Below, piece after piece: positions 8,001 through 12,506 of a stretch of 12,506 nt of DNA. Position 1 is the first letter of the stretch. Every line of letters begins with the position of its first letter. A program made the translations under genes and the position numbers. Location of the stretch: contig CAZVDE010000049.1 of NCBI GenBank assembly GCA_964626065.1, positions 1 through 12,506 on the forward strand, read 5' to 3'. Below the pieces are notes generated by a model. That model was given only the letters and a program-made list of their open reading frames with translations, was not told the DNA's origin and made no database searches. The stretch comes from UBA3910 sp964626065 (lineage in GTDB: Bacteria; Bacillota; Limnochordia; Darwinibacteriales; Darwinibacteriaceae).

Positions 8001-8519
8001 TTCAGCACCGATGCCGGCCTTAAAACCGCCGGGGTAGCGATCCCGGTATTCGCGGAATTCACCTTCGCTGAGCAGCTGTTTTTTCGTCAATCCGGTGTCA
8101 CCCGGTTCAATAACTATATAAGAAGCAAAATAAAGTACTTTTTCCAGAGTCCGCGGTGATAAATCAAGAATTAACCCCATGCGGCTCGGAATTCCCTTAA
8201 AAAACCAAATATGAGAAACGGGGGCGGCCAATTCGATATGGCCCATCCGCTCCCGGCGTACCTTAGCCCGAGTTACTTCAACCCCGCAGCGATCGCAGAC
8301 AATTCCCTTGTACCGCACACGTTTGTATTTGCCGCAGTGGCATTCCCAGTCCCGGGTGGGCCCAAAAATTTTCTCGCAAAAAAGCCCCTCCCGCTCCGGT
8401 TTAAGTGTACGATAGTTGATTGTTTCCGGCTTTTTAACTTCGCCGCTGGACCAAGCCCGGATCTGCTCCGGTGACGCTAGGCCGATTCGAATTCGATCGA
8501 AATTATTGACATCCAGCAA
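5013..8519 (-). CDS. rpoC: DNA-directed RNA polymerase subunit beta', TTG start
   Basis: Largest catalytic subunit of RNA polymerase, 1168 aa, close to the usual Firmicute length and without the large insertions seen in proteobacteria. The N-terminal zinc site is C60, C62, C75 and C78. The active-site motif NADFDGD (447-453) carries the three Mg-binding aspartates D449, D451 and D453. The bridge helix lies around MMAISGARG (686-694) and the trigger loop around 705-765. The second zinc site is C776, C854, C861 and C864. The protein ends in a glutamate-rich stretch (about 1146-1165). The TTG start gives the family N terminus LDVNNFDRIRIGLASP and is preceded by AGGAGG at 8528-8533, 8 nt away, inside the 19-nt gap after rpoB. 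It is therefore co-transcribed and probably translationally linked with rpoB. It ends in TAA. Confidence 0.98.
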   Translation of the reverse strand: MLDVNNFDRIRIGLASPEQIRAWSSGEVKKPETINYRTLKPEREGLFCEKIFGPTRDWECHCGKYKRVRYKGIVCDRCGVEVTRAKVRRERMGHIELAAPVSHIWFFKGIPSRMGLILDLSPRTLEKVLYFASYIVIEPGDTGLTKKQLLSEGEFREYRDRYPGGFKAGIGAEAVKTLLEELDLDEMSAELRKEIADSSGQRRVRAVRRLEVAEAFRTSGNRPEWLILDVIPVIPPELRPMVQLDGGRFATSDLNDLYRRVINRNNRLKRLLELGAPDIIVRNEKRMLQEAVDALIDNGRRGRAVTGPGNRPLKSLSDMLKGKQGRFRQNLLGKRVDYSGRSVIVVGPKLKMHQCGLPKEMALELFKPFVMKELVERELAHNIKSAKKMVDRVRDEVWDVVEDVIKEHPVLLNRAPTLHRLGIQAFEPVLVEGKAIQLHPLVCTAYNADFDGDQMAVHVPLSAEAQAEARMLMLSTNNILVPSSGRPIVTPNQDMVIGLYYLTAHRPGAKGEGRYFGSVDEVSHAYHGGSISLHALITLRLDDEEKTRLETTPGRLFINSILPESVEYINHELDKKSLSLLVDELYKKVGAQETAQVLDRVMQLGFKYSTKSGTSVSVADIVVPTGKHDKIRQAEDEVEMIETQFRRGLLTPEERYQRVCSVWTRTKEEVTDEMLANFDRFNPVYMMAISGARGNEAQISQLAGMRGLVADPTGKTFEIPIKANFREGLTVLEYFISSHGTRKGLADTAIKTADSGYLTRRLVDVSQDVIVREQDCNTEEGIVVRAITEISGERETIIEPLWERLAGRVALETVVNPQTGEILVDSQEMIDDDTAQRIENAGIEEVKIRSVLACNTRYGVCVQCYGRNLANGSLVDVGEAVGIVAAQSIGEPGTQLTMRTFHTGGVAGDDITAGLPRVEELFEARKPKGQAIISEIAGTLKFTENKGVRKAIVSGQDGEKSYTIPYGARLRVRDGDEIAAGDRITEGPVNPHDILTVQGVLAVQEYLVQEVQEVYRSQGVNINDKHIEVIVRQMLRKYKVEDSGDTLMLPGSLVDVFEFQEENRKAEADGGQPAQAQPVLLGITKASLATDSFLSAASFQETTRVLTEASIKGRLDKLLGLKENVIIGKLIPAGTGLARYRDVSIEVEGQEEREEEEVEEAELELAST

Positions 8520-8538
8520 GGGCTATCCCTCCTTTTGC

Positions 8539-11500
8539 CTAAGCCTCATCAGCATCGTCATCATCATCTGAGAAATCAACTAAATCATCGTCTAGCGAGA
8601 AATCATCATCGTCAAGATCATCGAAAGCATCGTCTAGATCGTCATCCGAATCTTCATTCGAATCGTCGTTGAAATTTTCGTCCGCGAAGTCATCATCATC
8701 GTCATCCGCGACATCGTCTTCATCTAGATCCGGTTCTTCATCCGCCTCGTCGTCATCATCGTCCCGCGCGGCCCGCTTTTTTTGACTGCCGGGGCGAGGA
8801 GAGCGGGTAATGCTGGTGCTGGTGCTCCGGCCCTGAATATCGATACCCAGTTCTCGGGCCATTTCGCTAATATCCTCTTCTTCTTCTTTGATCTCGATTT
8901 CCTGCTCATTTTCGCCAAGCACGCGAACGTCCAAGGCCAAACTCTGCAGTTCTTTGATGAGTACCCTAAACGATTCGGGCACCCCGGGTTCGGGGATGTT
9001 CTCACCTTTAACGATTGCCTCGTACGTTTTCACCCTGCCCACAACATCATCTGATTTCACAGTTAAAATTTCCTGCAGCGTGTACGCTGCTCCATAAGCC
9101 TCTAAGGCCCACACTTCCATCTCACCGAACCGCTGCCCGCCAAATTGTGCTTTGCCACCCAGCGGCTGCTGAGTTACTAACGAGTAGGGCCCTGTAGAAC
9201 GGGCGTGAATTTTATCGTCCACTAAGTGGGCTAATTTAATCATATATATAATCCCCACCGTAACGGGATTATCAAAGGGCTCGCCCGTGCGGCCATCGTA
9301 AAGAATTGTTTTGCCGTCCGGGGACATGCCCGCCTTTTCCATCGTCTTAATAACTTCCGTTTCACTGGCGCCGTCAAAAACAGGCGTTGCCACATGAATG
9401 CCCAACAGCCGGGCTGCCATACCTAAGTGGGTTTCCAAAACCTGGCCGATGTTCATCCGCGACGGTACACCAAGCGGGTTGAGAACGATCTGCACCGGCG
9501 TGCCATCAGGTAAAAACGGCATATCTTCCACAGGCATGATCCGGGAGATTACACCCTTGTTACCGTGGCGGCCGGCCATTTTATCGCCTTCCGAAATTTT
9601 CCGTTTTTGCGCCACATAGCAGCGGACCAGCCTGTTTACTCCCGGAGATAGTTCGTCACCATCGTCGCGAGCGAAAACCTTAACATCAACGACTATGCCC
9701 CCTTCACCGTGGGGCACCCGCAGCGAAGTATCCCGCACCTCGCGGGCTTTCTCTCCGAAAATTGCGCGCAGTAAGCGCTCTTCCGCCGTAAGTTCCGTTT
9801 CGCCCTTAGGGGTTACCTTGCCAACCAAGATATCACCCGGTTTAACCTCGGCCCCGATGCGCACTATACCGCGATCGTCCAAGTTTTTCAGGCTGTCTTC
9901 GCCCACGTTGGGGATATCTCTGGTGATCTCCTCCGGGCCCAGTTTAGTATCTCGAGCCTGCGCTTCATATTCCTCAATATGAATAGAGGTGAAAACATCT
10001 TCTTTAACCAGCTCTTCACTGAGTAAAATCGCGTCCTCGTAATTGTATCCCTCCCAGGGGATAAAGGCTACAACCACGTTGCGCCCCAGGGCTAACTCGC
10101 CCAAATCCGTTGACGGGCCGTCCGCCAAAAGGTCCCCCTTCTTAATTCTCTGGCCCACTGCACAGCGCGCTTTTTGGTTAATGCTCGTGCCTTGGTTGGA
10201 ACGCTCAAATTTGCTCAGCCTATACCTGTCCCTGCCCAGTGCGGTCTTAACGACAATCTCTCGCGCCGAGACACTTTCCACAACGCCGTCGTTTTTGGCC
10301 AATAAGACCGCGCCCGAATCAACTGCAACTTTATACTCCATGCCTGTACCGACTAGGGGTGCCTCCGATTCTAAAAGAGGCACTGCCTGACGCTGCATGT
10401 TGGCACCCATCAAGGCTCTGGCGCCATCATCGTTTTCCAGAAACGGAATTAAAGCGGTGGCAACACTCACCGTCTGTTTAGGCGAAACGTCCATGTATTC
10501 CACCGCATTTACCGGCACGTTCTTGATCTCTTCCCGTTCCCGCACCGTTACCTTAGACCTAACAAAATGATTGTCATCCGTCGTCTTTTCATTGGCTTGG
10601 GCAACCCTAAAGTTGTCTTCCTCATCGGCGGTCAAATATTCTATTTCGTCCGTAACGACCCCATCTTCCACGATTTGATAGGGTGTTTCAATAAACCCGT
10701 ATTTATTGATCCGCGAATAGGTGGTCAAGGCACCAATCAAGCCAATGTTCGGACCTTCCGGTGTTTCAATGGGGCACATGCGCCCATAGTGGGAATGGTG
10801 CACGTCGCGCACTTCAAAACCGGCCCGATCTCTAGATAAACCGCCCGGCCCCAGGGCACTGAGGCGGCGTTTGTGCGTCAATTCGGCCAGCGGATTTGTT
10901 TGATCCATAAATTGAGACAGCTGGCTGGAGCCGAAGAATTCTTTAATAGCCGCGACCACAGGCCTAATATTAATCAAGGCCTGGGGCGTGATAATCTCCA
11001 CATCCTGAATGGTCATGCGTTCTCTCACAACCCGCTCCATCCTGCTGAGGCCGATGCGGAATTGATTTTGCAAAAGCTCGCCCACACTCTTGAGGCGGCG
11101 ATTGCCCAAATGATCAATGTCATCAACATTGCCGACGTCATAAGATAAACCAACCATGTAATTCACCGCGGCCAAGATATCCTCGGGGGTAATGGTTGTC
11201 ACATTTTCTTCGGGCTGCCCGTTGGAAAACAACCGCAGCTCCTGGCCCTCACGGGTGGTCACTAAAACGGAATTGACGCCCGCGTCGTAAACCTTTTCCG
11301 CTTGTTTACGAGTAATGCGCTGGCCCGGTTCCACTAGCAGTTCGCCCGTGCGGGAATCAACGATGTTTTCACCCGAAATTCTGCCAACCAGTCGTTCCGT
11401 AAGGCGCAGCTTTTTGTTTATTTTATAACGGCCCACCCCCGCCAAATCATAGCGTTTGGGCTCATAAAAGAGCGTCGAAAACAGGCCCCGGGCGCTTTCT

Positions 11501-12237
11501 TCCGTGGGCGGCTCCCCGGGCCGCAGGCGTTTATAAATTTCTATCAAAGCATCCGCCTCTGATTGGGTACTGTCTTTCTCTAATGTGGCGACAATACCCG
11601 GAGCGTTGTGAAACGCCTCAATGATAGCCTGGTTGCTGCCCAGGCCAACAGCGCGCAGTAAAACGGTAACTGGCAGTTTACGAGTTCTGTCAATCCTAAC
11701 CCACAGCACATCGTTGGAGTCAGTGTCGAACTCGAGCCAGGCCCCCCGATTGGGAATAATACTGGCGGAATATAAATTCTTGCCGCTGGTATCCACCGAG
11801 TAATTAAAATAAACGCCGGGCGATCTGACCAATTGACTGACGACTACACGTTCTGAACCATTAATAATAAAAGTGCCTTGCTCCGTCATTAACGGAAAAT
11901 CTCCCATGAAAACCTCTTGTTCCTTGACTTCGCCAGTTTCCTTATTGACCAATCTGACCCGGGCACGCAGAGGTACCGCATAGGTTACATCGCGATCCTT
12001 GCACTCTTCCACGCTGTACTTTGGTTCTCCAAATTTGTACTCCATGAACTCCAAGACGAGATTGCCCGTGAAATCCTGAATCGGTGAAACATCATCTAAT
12101 GTCTCCCTCAAACCGGTGTGTAAAAACCATTGGTACGATTTGTGCTGAATTTCAATTAAGTTGGGCATTTCCAGGACCTCGCGAATTTTCCCGAAATCTT
12201 CGCGTTTCCGTACCGCTTGCTGCCTAGCTTCTACCAA
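8539..12237 (-). CDS. rpoB: DNA-directed RNA polymerase subunit beta with acidic C-terminal tail, TTG start
   Basis: Second catalytic subunit of RNA polymerase, 1232 aa. The rifampicin pocket (about 439-460, QLSQFMDQ to THKRRLS) has the sensitive-type residues D445, H455 and S460, equivalent to E. coli D516, H526 and S531. Further signatures are CPIETPEGPNIGLIGAL (488-504), GDKMAGRHGNKG (884-895) and GGKAQFGGQRFGEMEVWALE (1027-1046). From residue 1137 the protein has a Ser/Thr- and Arg/Lys-rich linker, then a 74-residue tail (1159-1232) with 48 acidic residues, mostly aspartate; this makes it longer than most Firmicute RpoB. The TTG start is preceded by GAGGTGA (12244-12250) six bases away, and an in-frame TGA lies at 12244-12246, so no longer form is possible. 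The next in-frame methionine is residue 24. It ends in TAG, 19 nt before rpoC. Confidence 0.98.
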   Translation of the reverse strand: MVEARQQAVRKREDFGKIREVLEMPNLIEIQHKSYQWFLHTGLRETLDDVSPIQDFTGNLVLEFMEYKFGEPKYSVEECKDRDVTYAVPLRARVRLVNKETGEVKEQEVFMGDFPLMTEQGTFIINGSERVVVSQLVRSPGVYFNYSVDTSGKNLYSASIIPNRGAWLEFDTDSNDVLWVRIDRTRKLPVTVLLRAVGLGSNQAIIEAFHNAPGIVATLEKDSTQSEADALIEIYKRLRPGEPPTEESARGLFSTLFYEPKRYDLAGVGRYKINKKLRLTERLVGRISGENIVDSRTGELLVEPGQRITRKQAEKVYDAGVNSVLVTTREGQELRLFSNGQPEENVTTITPEDILAAVNYMVGLSYDVGNVDDIDHLGNRRLKSVGELLQNQFRIGLSRMERVVRERMTIQDVEIITPQALINIRPVVAAIKEFFGSSQLSQFMDQTNPLAELTHKRRLSALGPGGLSRDRAGFEVRDVHHSHYGRMCPIETPEGPNIGLIGALTTYSRINKYGFIETPYQIVEDGVVTDEIEYLTADEEDNFRVAQANEKTTDDNHFVRSKVTVREREEIKNVPVNAVEYMDVSPKQTVSVATALIPFLENDDGARALMGANMQRQAVPLLESEAPLVGTGMEYKVAVDSGAVLLAKNDGVVESVSAREIVVKTALGRDRYRLSKFERSNQGTSINQKARCAVGQRIKKGDLLADGPSTDLGELALGRNVVVAFIPWEGYNYEDAILLSEELVKEDVFTSIHIEEYEAQARDTKLGPEEITRDIPNVGEDSLKNLDDRGIVRIGAEVKPGDILVGKVTPKGETELTAEERLLRAIFGEKAREVRDTSLRVPHGEGGIVVDVKVFARDDGDELSPGVNRLVRCYVAQKRKISEGDKMAGRHGNKGVISRIMPVEDMPFLPDGTPVQIVLNPLGVPSRMNIGQVLETHLGMAARLLGIHVATPVFDGASETEVIKTMEKAGMSPDGKTILYDGRTGEPFDNPVTVGIIYMIKLAHLVDDKIHARSTGPYSLVTQQPLGGKAQFGGQRFGEMEVWALEAYGAAYTLQEILTVKSDDVVGRVKTYEAIVKGENIPEPGVPESFRVLIKELQSLALDVRVLGENEQEIEIKEEEEDISEMARELGIDIQGRSTSTSITRSPRPGSQKKRAARDDDDDEADEEPDLDEDDVADDDDDDFADENFNDDSNEDSDDDLDDAFDDLDDDDFSLDDDLVDFSDDDDDADEA

Positions 12238-12275
12238 GGGCGCTCACCTCTCCTTTTGGTGTCCTAAAACATGAT

Positions 12276-12305
12276 GAAAAGCAAGGGTAGTACCCCTCGC
12301 TTTTC
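12276..12305 (-). terminator. Attenuator-like hairpin in the rpoB leader
   Basis: On the minus strand GAAAAGCGAGGG (12305-12294) pairs with CCCTTGCTTTTC (12287-12276) around a six-base loop, a 12-bp stem with one G-U wobble. On the plus strand that pair is an A-C mismatch, so the fold favours rpoB-direction RNA. After the stem comes ATCATGTTTT, an imperfect U-rich stretch, so termination would be partial at best. It lies about 39 nt before the rpoB start. E. coli has a partial terminator between rplL and rpoB, which makes an attenuator role plausible here. On the plus strand a T7 run follows 6 nt after the stem, but no gene faces it in this window. Confidence 0.45.
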
Positions 12306-12315
12306 TATTCGTTTT

Positions 12316-12405
12316 TTTACCTGCCGAATTTTTTCCCTAAATAGCAGGAATTCTCATGGCTATGTTGAATAAAGATATTAAGTAGGTAAATTTTCCTCTT
12401 TTACC
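12316..12405 (-). promoter_or_regulatory. rpoB 5' leader with mutually exclusive pairings
   Basis: The upstream half of the ~170-nt rpoB leader. On the minus strand GGTAAA (12405-12400) can pair with TTTACC (12390-12385) in an early hairpin. The segment TTTACCT (12390-12384) can instead pair with AGGTAAA (12322-12316) further downstream. Between them, CCTGC and GCAGG form another possible 5-bp stem. Such competing pairings are what a regulated leader looks like, but they are short and in AT-rich sequence, so chance is possible. Confidence 0.3.
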
Positions 12406-12406
12406 A

Positions 12407-12442
12407 CTAATCTATGATACCACAAGGGGGTTTTGTTGTCAA
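12407..12442 (-). promoter_or_regulatory. Sigma-A promoter upstream of rpoB
   Basis: On the minus strand the -35 box TTGACA (12442-12437) is followed after exactly 17 nt by TATCAT (12419-12414), one mismatch from the TATAAT consensus. TGG precedes it, an extended -10 motif. The predicted start is near A12408 or G12407, giving a leader of about 170 nt before the TTG start of rpoB. This promoter would let rpoBC be transcribed separately from the ribosomal protein genes usually found upstream. Confidence 0.8.
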
Positions 12443-12452
12443 GCCTCTTGTG
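12421..12452. repeat. Inverted repeat spanning the rpoB promoter -35 region
   Basis: CACAAGGGG (12421-12429) and CCTCTTGTG (12444-12452) are inverted copies matching at eight of nine positions, separated by 14 nt. The -35 box (12437-12442) lies between the arms and the left arm lies in the spacer. This could be a binding site for a dimeric regulator, or chance. No regulator can be named from the sequence. Confidence 0.35.
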
Positions 12453-12479
12453 TATCAAATGCTGACTTAAAAACATGTT

Positions 12480-12504
12480 AAAAACCAAGGGACTTCCCCA
12501 CCGG
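12480..12504 (-). terminator. Possible intrinsic terminator of the gene upstream of rpoB
   Basis: On the minus strand CCGG, a two-base bulge (TG) and GGG can pair with CCC and TTGG around an AAGT loop. TTTTT (12484-12480) follows directly. The stem is imperfect (a bulge and two G-U pairs) and lies at the very edge of the window, so a better 5' arm may be cut off. By usual synteny the terminated gene would be rplL, but it is not in view. Confidence 0.35.
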
Positions 12505-12506
12505 GA

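Noticed and set aside
10829..10930. Rifampicin-resistance substitutions in RpoB, and similarly streptomycin-resistance substitutions in S12
   Set aside because: D445, H455 and S460 of RpoB and K58 and K103 of S12 are the sensitive-type residues.

Overview
The window holds the transcription/translation core cluster rpoB-rpoC-rplGB(L7Ae-like)-rpsL-rpsG-fusA-tuf. All seven genes are on the minus strand, so they read from the right end of the window to the left. The gene order, the small L7Ae/YbxF-type protein between rpoC and rpsL, strong AGGAGG-type ribosome binding sites, frequent TTG/GTG starts and the protein sequences all point to a Firmicute (Bacillota), most likely of the Clostridia/Peptococcaceae type. 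I cannot name a genus. No gene is broken or frameshifted, and I see no mobile element, tRNA, rRNA or CRISPR array.

Layout from right to left (direction of transcription). Positions 12506-12238 are non-coding. They hold a possible terminator of an upstream gene (beyond the window; rplL by usual synteny), a sigma-A promoter (TTGACA, 17-nt spacer, TGG-TATCAT) and a leader of about 170 nt with alternative hairpins, one of them attenuator-like. Then comes rpoB (TTG start; core followed by a 74-residue aspartate-rich tail), a 19-nt gap, and rpoC (TTG start). A 110-nt gap follows. It contains a textbook sigma-A promoter (TTGACA, 17-nt spacer, extended TGA-TATAAT), a dyad overlapping its -35 region, and a 10-bp GC hairpin that would lie almost at the 5' end of the new transcript. 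Downstream are the L7Ae-like gene, rpsL (GTG start), rpsG, fusA (GTG start, 690 aa) and tuf, with gaps of 20-54 nt. After tuf, positions 337-1 hold no gene but a strong 14-bp stem-loop and two diverged tandem copies of a ~105-nt repeat made of two stem-loops.

How it works together: RpoB and RpoC are the catalytic subunits of RNA polymerase. S12, S7, EF-G and EF-Tu are ribosome and elongation components of the str operon. The second promoter would let the str genes be expressed far above rpoBC while still allowing read-through from rpoC.

I found no previously undescribed biological system among the coding genes; they are ordinary housekeeping genes. The points worth a second look are regulatory or structural: the near-ideal internal promoter with its dyad and 5' hairpin, the acidic RpoB tail, the structured repeats downstream of tuf, and the structured rpoB leader.
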